DNA of 26,709 nt, from the NCBI GenBank assembly GCA_026770575.1, contig MU657286.1:24397-51105 (forward strand), written 5' to 3'. Below, one piece after another: positions 1 to 8,842 of this stretch. The DNA comes from Pelagophyceae sp. CCMP2097. Lineage: Eukaryota > Sar > Pelagophyceae. Below the pieces are notes generated by a model, which worked only from the letters and a program-made list of their open reading frames with translations, was not told the origin of the DNA and did no database searches. Every line of letters starts with the position of its first letter. The stretch's first letter is position 1. The translations under genes and the position numbers were made by a program.

Positions 1-233
1 CATCGCAGCCCATCAAACGGTCCGTCCCGGACAAACATTACAACCAGCCGCCGCGGTTCCGATGTGTGATTTTTAACCTTAACCGCGAGGTCCCTTCTTT
101 GAGAGGGTCGATTCTTCTCAAGACTGTCTGCGAAACCTTATGGGCGCCCTGCCCTGTAAGGATGGGGGGAATTGCGCCCGCTCGAAGTGGTGCGTCGCCT
201 CGACCAGTCGGCGAGGAGGGTCGGAATCGACGC

Positions 234-1262
234 TCATGCCGGCGCGTACGCCCTTTCGACCTGCGCCGCGGCGCCGGCGTGTCCCTTGGCCGCGGCGAGC
301 TTAAAGAGGCGCAGTGCCTCGCGGAGGTCCAACGGCACGCCGAAGGCGCCTGCGTAACACAGGCCGAGGTAGTAAAGCGATAGCGTGTGGCCCTGCGCCA
401 CGGCGAGCTGGTACCACTTCACGGCTTGGTCGAACGACTGCGCCACGCCCTTGCCGTTGTAGAACATGTTGCCGAAGTTGAATTGGGCGCCAGGATGTCC
501 TTGCTCGGCTGCGCGCCGGTAACACTGCGCGGCGGTCTTGAAGTTGATCTTGACGCCGTTGCCGTGCTCGTAACAATGTCCCAATTTAATCTGAGCTTCT
601 GCGAACCCTTGCGCCGCAGCGCGCTCGTACAGCTGCACCGCCCGCTTGAAGTTCTGCTTGAGACCCAGACCGCCCTCGCGGTAAAAGTCTCCAAGCCTCG
701 ACCGCGCCTCTGCATTCCCCTTATCCGCGTGCTCCTGCAACCGGCACAGCGTCTCCTCAAACGTGCCGGGGCGCGCTCGGCAGAGCGGGCATCGGTGGTT
801 GTGCTGCAGGCATTTGAAGGCGCAGTCCGTGCACAGCGTCTTGCAGCAGCAAGAATAGAATGTTTGGCGGTCACGTTCAATCGGAAGCAGGTCCAGGCAG
901 ATGGCGCAAGTGCCGCGCCAGGATGGTGCGCCGCCGTTCACCGCGCCGGCCACTGCCGCCTTTGCCGTCGGAACAGCCGATAAGCGCGCCGCCGCCTTGG
1001 CACCGTCCGCTTGCAAGACGTCTGCGACGATGGCCGGCTCCTCCTTGGACTTTTTCGGCGGCATGAGCTCGTCGAGGAGGCGGTCCTGGAACTCTTTGGC
1101 GAGCTGCTTGCACGCCTTGTTGTGCCCGCCCTCCTTCCAGTCTACGAGCTGGCACGCCTTGGAGCAGTAGTGGCGCGATTTGCACTTGGCGCAGTGCTTG
1201 CCGTTCGGCGCGTCGCAGACGCAGCACGGCTTCGGGACGGCGGTCGGCCGCGGCTCGGCCAT
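234..1262 (-). CDS. MYND-type zinc finger / RING-like / Sel1-repeat protein
   Basis: A 342-residue single-exon protein. An N-terminal MYND zinc finger has its ligands at C13/C16, C24/C27, C33/C37 and H47/C51. A RING-like cysteine cluster runs from C119 (CAICLDLL) to C161 (HRCPLCR); its middle is unusual, with three adjacent cysteines (138-140). Four Sel1-type repeats of about 36 residues follow from about residue 175 to 335, each with the A-x-x-x-LG-x-x-Y and A-x-x-x-Y/F-x-x-AA pattern. MYND and Sel1 modules mediate protein-protein contacts and a RING usually gives E3 ubiquitin ligase activity, so a ubiquitin-ligase adaptor is the best guess; substrates are unknown. The start is the first ATG, 12 residues before the finger. 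A truncated paralogue lies at 23913. Families of this architecture are, to my knowledge, expanded in pelagophytes. Confidence 0.9.
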   Translation of the reverse strand: MAEPRPTAVPKPCCVCDAPNGKHCAKCKSRHYCSKACQLVDWKEGGHNKACKQLAKEFQDRLLDELMPPKKSKEEPAIVADVLQADGAKAAARLSAVPTAKAAVAGAVNGGAPSWRGTCAICLDLLPIERDRQTFYSCCCKTLCTDCAFKCLQHNHRCPLCRARPGTFEETLCRLQEHADKGNAEARSRLGDFYREGGLGLKQNFKRAVQLYERAAAQGFAEAQIKLGHCYEHGNGVKINFKTAAQCYRRAAEQGHPGAQFNFGNMFYNGKGVAQSFDQAVKWYQLAVAQGHTLSLYYLGLCYAGAFGVPLDLREALRLFKLAAAKGHAGAAAQVERAYAPA

Positions 1263-2147
1263 GTCGCGTCCGTCGACTGCGCGTCGCGCCGTTCAACGTC
1301 CAGGTGGGCAGCCGGTGGTCCTGTCAGAAAATCGTTGGTGAGTCGGCAGAGCAGCCGTCGTGGCTGGAAGACTGACCGGGGCACTGCTGAGAGCCGCCGC
1401 GGAAGCGCCGCCGCGCGGCTCGCGCGCGTCCGACGAAGTCGCCCGATGCGTGCGCGGGGGTGTTCGCGGGGGAACTTGAAGTCTCCCGATACGAAGAAAC
1501 CTTACACTGGCACTGCCATACTGCACTGCCAGGCGGCCACTGGCAACTTGGCAAAGGAAGGGGTATCGCCAATAATGACGATGAGGACTTTCTGGCATTC
1601 GGAGTGTTCGTCGGTTGGAGTTTGGCGCTGTTGGGAGTGATAGAGGACGCCGCGCTGAGTCCCATGATGCTAGAAACTGTAGAAATTGTTTGTTAAAAAC
1701 GCTCAAACTAAAAATCTGAACGTCTGTTTTGGCGCGTCTGAAGCGCCACTCGCGGCAATCGTATAGAATTTGCCATATACCACCCCAGTACGTATGGACC
1801 CACCCCGTCACATAGCCAGAATTTCGATCCCTGCGGTCCTGCGATTGCCAGCCGGGCCCGAACCTTCGCAATACGGAGGCAAAATCAGTTCAAAATCAAG
1901 GTAAGGAGGCAAATAAAGGTTTATCAAGTCCAAAATATTGGGGGAAACGCTTGTTCACGCCCTTGCAAGGCGCCCTCCTCGAGGCTGATCATGTCACGGA
2001 CACCCCGGGGGGCAGGGAGGCCCATAGCGACCGCGACCACGCCCACCCCCGCAGGCGGCCTCTGGGAGGCACAACTTTGCGTCACTTGAGGTCGGCTTTA
2101 TCGCCGATACCCTTCGGCATGGATGCGAGCCGGAGACGCTTCTGAAG

Positions 2148-2171
2148 ACGGCCCTCGAGACGGCCCTCGAG
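2148..2171 (+). repeat. Two perfect 12-bp tandem units ACGGCCCTCGAG
   Basis: Two adjacent identical copies of ACGGCCCTCGAG are followed by a degenerate third (ATGG...). The same 12-mer is the core unit of the large array at about 22.5-23.2 kb, so this is a tiny outlier of that family. Confidence 0.8.
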
Positions 2172-2320
2172 ATGGTCTTTTAGGATCGGCACACGTACCT
2201 GTTCGCCAAAATGACCTTTCTTGAGGCGGCGCCGCGTCTTCGCGCGCCCTCGGGCACATTTGGAGTCAGGCGCTCGAGCGAAGCACCCAGACGCAGAGGC
2301 CCAGAGGGAGCGTGCCGCTC

Positions 2321-2412
2321 GCCCCCGACAGTGGACCGGTCGCCAGGTTCAAGAGTGTGGAATGAAGCCCCCGACAGCGGACCGGTCGCCGGGTCCAAGA
2401 GTGTGGAATGAA
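2321..2412 (+). repeat. 46-bp tandem duplication
   Basis: Two head-to-tail 46-bp copies (2321-2366 and 2367-2412) differ at three positions, all transitions. Each contains GGACCGGTCGCC and ends AGAGTGTGGAATGAA. No coding role is evident. Confidence 0.85.
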
Positions 2413-3064
2413 AGATGGCCAGTTACAGTAACGTGCCTCGGCGGCCCAAGAGGCCGTGGGCCGCCTCGGCACTCTTCGCCCCGGCGCGGGTCCTTGGCGT
2501 GCGTCCGGCCTTGGTCTGCGATGACCTAAATGTCGGGGGCGTCACGTAAGCGTGCCTCGTGAAGAAACAGTTGGACGAGGCGCCCACAGAAACTCTGGCA
2601 AAATGGATGAACTGCAAAGGCACGAATCGGTGCGACCCGATTCACCAGTGAGCCGTTAAATAAGAGATTGCGCTGGGGGGTTCGAAGGAAAAGGCATCGT
2701 CTCAAGGGGTGCTTCGTACCTTGCTGCTGGCGTGTCGCGGCGGAGCGGCGGCGCGAGGCGGCGGGCCCGCAGAGGCCTCGAGGCCCGAGAAAGGCGGAAG
2801 GGGGTCTTTGTGCTCGGCAGTCGGAGAGCGACGGGCGAGCGGTGGTTGGCGAAAGATAACCAATCGGCGAACATGCGAGGACACCCGATTTTCTTGAAAG
2901 CGGGAGGACGTACACTGCCTTGCACAAGGACCCTCTGGCGCGCCGCGCGGGGCGCCGGCTGGGCGTCGCAGCGATGCTCGCTCCCAGTGGTACCCTGGGT
3001 ACTCTAAAACAGTGGCAAGTCCGCAAAGATGGCCGTGAGTCGAAAACGCCTTTTAAAAAGCCCA

Positions 3065-4841
3065 TCATCGCAGCGTATGCCTCTCGACAAACGAATGCTT
3101 GAGCAGGTCCGATGCGTGCGGGCGCTTGGATGGGTCGCGCTGGAAGCATTTTGAGAGGAAGTCGAGGAGCGTAGGGGATAAAAGGCCTTGGTACTTGTCC
3201 AGCGGCGGGCCCCCCTCCGCACGAAGCACCAGGGCCATCAGCGCGTAAGGAGAACCGCACCCGCACGACTTCCAGGGGGGGTCGCCGGAGGCGCACAGCA
3301 AGGCGACGCCTCCGATCTAAGCATGGAGTAAAAGTGGGGACAAACGGGAACGCGCCTCGTACAAACTACAAACCCCCGCGAAACGCACCGCCCAAACGTC
3401 GCACTTGCGGCCGACGTTGCGCTGCTCGATTTGCTCGGGCGCCATGTAGTACGGGGTGCCTTTTAAAGTCGCCGCCGCGTCCAAAGTGCCGAGCGACCCG
3501 ACCTGCGATTCACAAAATGAGACGTCACTTCGCCTGCCCTTGCTCGCCGCACCTTTTTCGAGGCGCCAAAGTCCGCGAGCTTGGCGACGCCTTGGTCGGA
3601 TATGAGGATGTTTTCCCCTTTTAGATCGCGGTGTGCGATCCCGCGACCGTGTAGGTACACCAGACCTTGCAAAACATGCGCCAAGTAACGCCCCGCGACC
3701 GCGTCGTCGAAGCGGCCGCCGTACGTCTGGAGGTTGGCAGAAAGCGAACCGCCTGCGCGGGAATGTCGTACTTGAAACCCCTGCCTCCAAAGAGGGTCTC
3801 ATTGCCTTTGACATGAAAACTCACCCGGGACCCACTCCTGAAAAATGTGCATCAATCTTTTGTCAAAGTCGCACTCGGCGCCCAAGTAGCGAACAATGTT
3901 CTCGTGCGACCTAAAGTAATCCCCGACAAAGTAAGCCGCGTCCAAACGCCTCTCTGCGGCCGCCGACCCCCGCGGCGTCGGCGTCTTCCGAAGACTCACA
4001 GTTCGGACATGAGGACGATTTCAGAATATAAATCTTCAGTGTACTCTGCATCGACTTCCGCCGCCTCGCGCGCTTCGATCTGCAAAGAAGAAAGCGGCGC
4101 CGTCTTCACCGCGATCAGCGCGCCCGTGTCCAGATTCAAGCCCTGGAAGACGTGGCCGTACGAACCGGAACCAATGGCCTTGCCTCGTTTCCAGCGGCCG
4201 GGTAAGACCTGCCGAGGAGGCTGGCGCGCTGATAAAGGCTTGGTTTCGGCTGGTTCGTCGAATTCGGCTGGTTCGTCGAAGAAGGCATTGATTTTGTGCA
4301 TCGACAGCGGCGACAGAGACTCGACGTCGCTCAGCGCGGGCGAACGCGATGCGGCGGCCGGCGGAGGCGGCACGCCCTGCGCGGTGGAGCCCCGAGGCGC
4401 GTCGGCCTTGGCGTACGATAAAGCGGCGGCGGCCTTGGGCATCGCGTCGGGCTTCGATAAATCGTCCGTCTTGGGCTGCGCGTCTTCGCTCCGCGCGCGC
4501 GAAGAGCTGCGCTGCCGCACGAACTCGTCGCTCCGTGGCTGCGCATCTTCGCTCCGCTCCCTCCCGAACCGGGACGGTGCCGCCAGTTCTTGCAAGACGT
4601 CGCACGTCGCCGGCCGCAAGCCGCGAAGCAGAGCCTCGACTTGGGCCTCTGTTAAAGCCTCTGTGTTTGTGCTTCGGCGTTGGGCAGCGTCCGCGTGCCG
4701 AATCGCGCGCAATCGATCCACAATCGCTTCAGCTTCTTCTAAAGCCACCCCAGATGCCTCCACGATCGCCACCGCGTCTCTGCGCGCCATGGACTGGAGC
4801 TCGGCGACCTTTCGGGCCGCGACGCTGGAACCGGCGCCCAT
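3065..4841 (-). CDS. MAP kinase kinase kinase (STE11/MEKK-like), five exons
   Basis: Exons, in transcription order: 4841-4000, 3910-3825, 3752-3553, 3502-3389, 3316-3065. Introns are 89, 72, 50 and 72 nt, with donors GTGAGT, GTGAGT, GTGCGG, GTGCGT and acceptors TTTAG, CGCAG, CGCAG, CTTAG; all joins keep phase. The 497-residue product has a low-complexity N-terminal half with two SEDAQP repeats, then a Ser/Thr kinase domain from about residue 215. Visible motifs are the Gly loop GSGSYG (from 224), catalytic Lys246 (AVK), HENIVRYLG, hinge VPGGSL, HRDLKGEN (Asp352), DFG (Asp370), GTPYYMAPE (Glu399), GDPPW and KCFQRDPSKRP, so it should be active. The GTPYYMAPE and VPGGSL contexts fit MAP3Ks. The start chosen gives MGAGSS, a good N-myristoylation signal; an in-frame ATG at 4934 would add 31 residues and hide it. 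Upstream signals and the partner MAP2K are unknown. Confidence 0.88.
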
Positions 4842-5117
4842 CGTGCGGCGGTAGTGTGGCCGTCGAATAGACACACCGCCCTTCTGCCTATGGCCTCTCG
4901 CGCCGCCGTGCGCGTGCGCGTGCCCCAGCGGCACGCGGGCCGGCCGTCGGGCGCGCGAGCCGCGGGTTCGTATGAGACTCGATGATTCCAGCGCTCGGCC
5001 AACGCCGTTCCAGCTAGCCGTTCCAATTTTGAAACAAGCCGGTTTAGCGATAGTGCCGAAAATCCGACGCGCAACCGGGTAAAGGGCAGCACCTTGGGGA
5101 AGAAAAGGGCAGCAACT

Positions 5118-5268
5118 CGGCCGATTCAGCGATTGGTGGTTGATGCGATTGCTAAAATTGGGAGTGGAGGTCGAGCAGGAGCCTCATTGGAATCATCATA
5201 GAAGAAGTTTTTGGTCACAGGTTCGAATCTGGTCGGCCGCAAAAAAAAACAAAAAAAATAAAGCTCAA
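5118..5268 (+). repeat. tRNA-like, A-tailed element (possible SINE or tRNA pseudogene)
   Basis: A possible acceptor stem is formed by CGGCCG near 5118 and CGGCCG near 5234. A D-arm-like CAGC...GTTG with an internal TGG, and a clear B-box/T-loop GGTTCGAATCT at about 5219, lie between them. The GC-rich body is followed at once by an A-rich tail. The body is about 120 nt and the anticodon arm does not fold, so an intact tRNA is unlikely. A pol III-type retroposed element or decayed tRNA fits better. Confidence 0.35.
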
Positions 5269-5332
5269 TAAGAAATAAGAAATACAATGTAAGAAATAAA
5301 TATAAGGAGGATTTGAAGGTTCATCGATTAGT

Positions 5333-5352
5333 TAAATAATTTTAATTATTTA
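5333..5352. other. AT-rich palindrome
   Basis: Two 9-bp arms, TAAATAATT and AATTATTTA, flank a TT centre. It sits in the AT-rich island after the tRNA-like element. It could form a hairpin or cruciform; function unknown. Confidence 0.6.
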
Positions 5353-5511
5353 CGTGGGCATTGCAATGGGATTTGTCTGTATCCTTCGCTCGAAGTCGGG
5401 TCCTCCGTGTGCCTCCGGCGCGCTCTTGTAATAGGGACGAGGAGTGCGTTTATGTACGCTGCGAAGAGCAGGGAGCCCCTGTTGGGCACAGCTGGGCCTA
5501 TTCCAGCGAAG

Positions 5512-5670
5512 GGGCCTCTTAGGGGGTAAAAAAACACCTGATCCCAGAAAGCAGCCGAGACTGCGCCTCTTAGGAGGTAGCTTACGCGACGCGTGTCGTG
5601 GACGAGCAGGGTGCGCCTCTTAGGGGGGGAGTATATTCACATGTACGGCGCGTGTACAGGACGAGCAGCC
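5512..5670 (+). repeat. Three diverged ~50-bp tandem units
   Basis: GCCTCTTAGG recurs at 5514, 5565 and 5615 (spacing 51 and 50). Units two and three also share a downstream GGACGAGCAG. It is an old, decayed tandem repeat with no coding support. Confidence 0.6.
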
Positions 5671-5860
5671 AAATTCGCATGCCAAGCGGAGTAGAAACGT
5701 GAACGAGCAGGCTCGAACCCGAGACCTCATGCAAGACATTTGAGGGAGTACCCACCCACTTTCAAAAGCCACAGAGGACCAGGAAGGAGGGTCCACCCAC
5801 CCACTTACGAGCATTTTGCCCCTACTGTGCCCCCCCACTTGGGCAAAAAAACAGAACGCA

Positions 5861-6531
5861 GGACCCCGATTTTTCGCGAGGGTATGTACCACAGTATTTT
5901 GTGGGTACGTTATTTAGGGGGGTACGTGGGTACGTCGACGGCCAGGAGCGGCGTGTTTTTTTGGGGGTACGTGGGTACGTCGCGGGACACCGCTTTGGCG
6001 ACCATCTTGGGAAAACCCGGAGCGGTACCTCAATAAGTAAGAATTAAACAAACCTTCCGAACCTTTGGGCCTGGACTGGGCCCATAACCCGTTGTGACCA
6101 CAGTCGGAAGAAGAACTGTGTTAGGAAAGGAAACACCCTTAGGGTTAGAGTTCCGTCTGCAAATGGAATCTCCGCAAGGAACGGCGATAGGCCGCAACGA
6201 AACGGGTCTCAGTTCTTCGGCGGAGTCGACGGGACCCCGCGTGGTCTAGGCCAGGCGGCGGGTTATGGCGGCTCCGTCGGGATGCATCGAGCTGCGTCTC
6301 GAGGGCAGCCGAGTGCAGACCGAGTGACTGAGATTTGAATATCAAGCGTCTCGCCGAAAGTAAAAGATTTGATTCAGTCTTCTGAAACAACAATAAGGGG
6401 TGGGTGGACACGGCTGGGGTACGTGGGTACGTCGACGGCCAGTGGCGGCAGCGAAAGGTGGGGGTACGCGGGTACGTTCGTGGCCTATTACAAAATACTG
6501 TGGTACATACCCTCGCGAAAAATCGGGGTCC
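5861..6531. mobile_element. 671-bp segment bounded by 42-bp perfect inverted repeats
   Basis: 5861-5902 is the exact reverse complement of 6490-6531 (42 of 42). No transposase frame is present between the arms, which hold GGTACGTGGGTACGT direct repeats and unrelated sequence. Flanks show no obvious target-site duplication. It may be a non-autonomous DNA element or the footprint of two inverted insertions of one repeat. Confidence 0.55.
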
Positions 6532-6614
6532 AGTGGATTAAACCGGAGATCTCACGCATCCTCAATAAGGGGGATTTGTCCCACCTTCTTTTAGGCGAAG
6601 GCCGGGGGCTGGCT

Positions 6615-8784
6615 ATGGCCGCCCGCAAAGGAGCCGTGCGGATCGTGCTGTTTCTGGCTGCGTCGGCGGGAGCGAGGCAGGCGTGGAACGCGACGGCGGA
6701 GCTGGCTTGGCTGAAGGATACATGCATCTCGGCTAGATGCAGTGGCGGAGGTGCGAACGCCTTTGTCCGTCGCAAAGTTCCTTCCGCCGTCGCAAAGTCC
6801 CCCGCGAGCCCCAAGCGCAGGCGCGTGCCTGCCCAAGTTCCGCAGGGCGCCCGGCGCGGTCAAGCAAGGGACGGCGTGGGTCGTGGCAGTGCGTCTCACC
6901 GCCGCGCGCCTCGCAACCGCCCTCCCACGCTGCCGCGCAGATCCGGCGCGTGCGGCGCACGTCCGCGACGGACTGGGCGAACATGGTACGTCGGGGCGAT
7001 CCTTCGTGAAAGGCGCAACACGGCGGCGTTGCGCGGATGGAGGAGCGAGGGAGATCCCATCGCGGCACTGCCGTGGCGGTAAACGTGGCCGCTCGCAAGT
7101 CGCCGCTCCCAACGTCGCCGCTCGGTACGCCCGGCCGTAGGAGCACTTCGCCGCCGCGGCTCTCCCGGCCTTTGACGCGCTCTTCAAGGCCGGGGAACGC
7201 GCGGACTACCTCGTTTTACCGCAAGTCAAAGACGAAAGAGCTTTCGGATGGGCCCGCGGCGCGGACACGGACTGGTACGCCGGCCTGTCGCACGCCATGG
7301 GGCGCGCTCTCGCGGAACGCGCCTCTTCGACGGCCTTTGCGAACCAAAAGCCCACGGAGTTTGTATTCAACGGACAACTCGAGGCCTGTTTCCAAAACGT
7401 CGTCCATGCCTCGTACGTCCCAAGGGCGACGTACACGGCCGACGCCCGCGCCGCAAAAGCCCTCCGCGAAGCCGCGCTGTTCCTGAGCCTTTCGGCGGCC
7501 GCTGGCGATTCAAAGGCGGCCGGCAAGGGACCTTTGGGCGGTGCTGCGGGCAGGCCGGGCAGGCCCTCTGGCAAGATTGCCGCAGCTGTCGCGGCGCCGG
7601 CGGTGCAAGGCGCGCTGGAGCCTCGAGGCGTGGATCGGTCGGTGACGATTTTACTCCGACCGGCCACGGACAAGGCCGCTCGAAGGGCGGGCCCCGGCTG
7701 GACCAACGCGCGCGAGCTCGTTGCCGAACTCGAAGGCTGGCTCGCATCGAATCATGTTGGGTGGCGCCTGCAAGTGGTGGCGTTGGGCCACACTTATTCG
7801 TTTTTCGCAGCGCATCTTTGAGTTGGAAACCCGTGATGTGAACCATCGCAGCAAGGGCCGGCGCCGACGCGAACGGCAGAGGCCGACGACCGGCCGCCGT
7901 ATACGAACCGCGGTCACCGGCGGCGCGGCCGCCGTGCCGTGGAATCCTATACAGAAAGCGTGGAGAAAAACCTATTGAAAACTAGGTTCCAAACCCAGCT
8001 CGACCTGTTCCAGCACACCGGCGTCGTCGTCGCGGCGCACGGCGCGTCGTTGGTCAACGCGCTCTTGATGCGGCCCGGGGGCGCCGTCGTCAGAAGCCCG
8101 CGTCGTCGAGGCGCAGTCCGGGGGAAGAAGAGACGGGGTGCGGAGATGGACGTCTGTCGAGAAAATCGAAGAGAGAGAAAACACCGAAGAACGACGCTGG
8201 GCAGAGGTCGCGAGCAAGGCCCGAAGCGCGGCCGTCGGCGCGCGTGTTGACGGAGCGCGGGCTCTTTGTGCCGTACAATACCGCAGAATCCCACAAAATC
8301 AATCCGCACTAGGTCGAAGTCCTCAACTGCGGCCACCGCAGCTCGACGTACCGCAACCTGGCGCAGCACCGCGGCCTGGCCTACTTTGCCGCGACCAAGG
8401 CCGGCAGGTTACGCGGGGACGACTGCGAAAGGGACTTGGGACGCAAGAACATCGACACTCGACGGGTGAGCAACACCAAAAAACAGAAGAAGAAAAAACC
8501 TGAGACGGCCCCTTGGAGGGCCCCTCGACGGTGCCCGGGCGGTCCCTCGACGGACCCGCCTTTGGACAAAATGCATTTGATGTCCCCCTCGCACGTTCCT
8601 TATATGATAGGCTTTGCCGCTGTCGGAGATTGGGCCCGCGCTCGAAGCGGCCATCAAATCCGTCGAGGCGACCCTGAAGAGCGCGGCGAAGAGGCCACCG
8701 TCAAAGCGGCGCGGCTGCGGCCCCTCCGTCGACTCGGCGCTGCGATTCACGCGGCGGCCGGGCAACGGCACGTCGGCGAAGGAC
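6615..8784 (+). CDS. GT61-family (DUF563) glycosyltransferase, N-terminal part of a probable fusion
   Basis: Exons: 6615-6750, 6821-6888, 6941-6985, 7141 to about 7781, about 7986-8088, 8313-8465, 8611-8784. The 7.8/8.0-kb junction is uncertain; the other joins are phase-consistent with GT-AG ends (GTGCGT, GTACGT and GTGAGC donors). The ATG at 6615 starts a basic-hydrophobic signal peptide or signal anchor (VRIVLFLAASAGA) with a nearby NAT glycosylation site, which predicts Golgi or ER entry. Spliced reading gives DWANM|EHFAAAALPAFDAL, matching the GT61 motif around a conserved His. It ends with QLDLFQHTGVVVAAHGASL-VNALLMRPGGAVVEVLNC, the HGA-x-L-x-N and RPGG-x-VVE signature of the family. 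GT61 enzymes transfer xylose, arabinose or GlcNAc onto glycans or proteins; the donor here cannot be told. No stop fits after 8784, and the frame splices in phase into the sulfotransferase exons. Confidence 0.75.
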
Positions 8785-8842
8785 GTGCGTGCCTTGGAGA
8801 GCGTGCCTTTGAGAGCGTGCGACGGCATACGCTCCCTGATAG

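Larger units (their letters stand above)
1263..3064. other. Intergenic stretch, no gene supported
   Basis: Open frames of up to 256 codons exist here (for example minus strand 2526-3296), but none shows a recognisable domain, natural composition or splice-linked continuation. The stretch holds two small repeats listed separately (2148-2171 and 2321-2412). The part from about 1660 to 1950 is less GC-rich than the genes. It separates the divergent upstream side of the MYND gene from the 3' end of the kinase gene, so it may hold the MYND promoter, but I see no specific element. Confidence 0.4.
4842..6614. other. Intergenic region with repeats, partly AT-rich
   Basis: This lies between the divergent kinase and GT61 genes and should contain both promoters, though I recognise no specific element. 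The segment 5230-5350 is AT-rich, including A runs and a palindrome, in contrast to the GC-rich surroundings. A 25-bp exact direct repeat beginning GGTACGTGGGTACGT lies at 5921-5945 and 6418-6442, with further diverged GGGTACGTGGGTACGT copies at about 5966 and 6463. Short open frames here (for example 5740-6036) are simply translations of these repeats. Confidence 0.5.

Noticed and set aside
1293..1871. 192-codon minus-strand frame upstream of the MYND gene
   Set aside because: No recognisable motif and mixed composition. It could be 5' UTR or intergenic; not supportable as a gene.
2526..3296. 256-codon minus-strand frame
   Set aside because: Its upper part overlaps the last kinase exon in another frame. 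Composition is Arg/Pro/Ala-rich with no domain or splice support.
3317..3999. Kinase frame breaks read as frameshifts (pseudogene)
   Set aside because: Every break is removed by a GT-AG intron of 50-89 nt that restores the canonical kinase sequence in phase, so the gene is spliced, not broken.
5690..5750. tRNA on the minus strand (GGGTTCGAGCC present)
   Set aside because: Only the T-loop-like core is present. The T stem does not pair and no D or anticodon arm or acceptor stem is found.
7206..7706. 166-codon minus-strand frame opposite the GT61 gene
   Set aside because: Antisense shadow: the plus strand carries the GT61 signature and in-phase exon chain.
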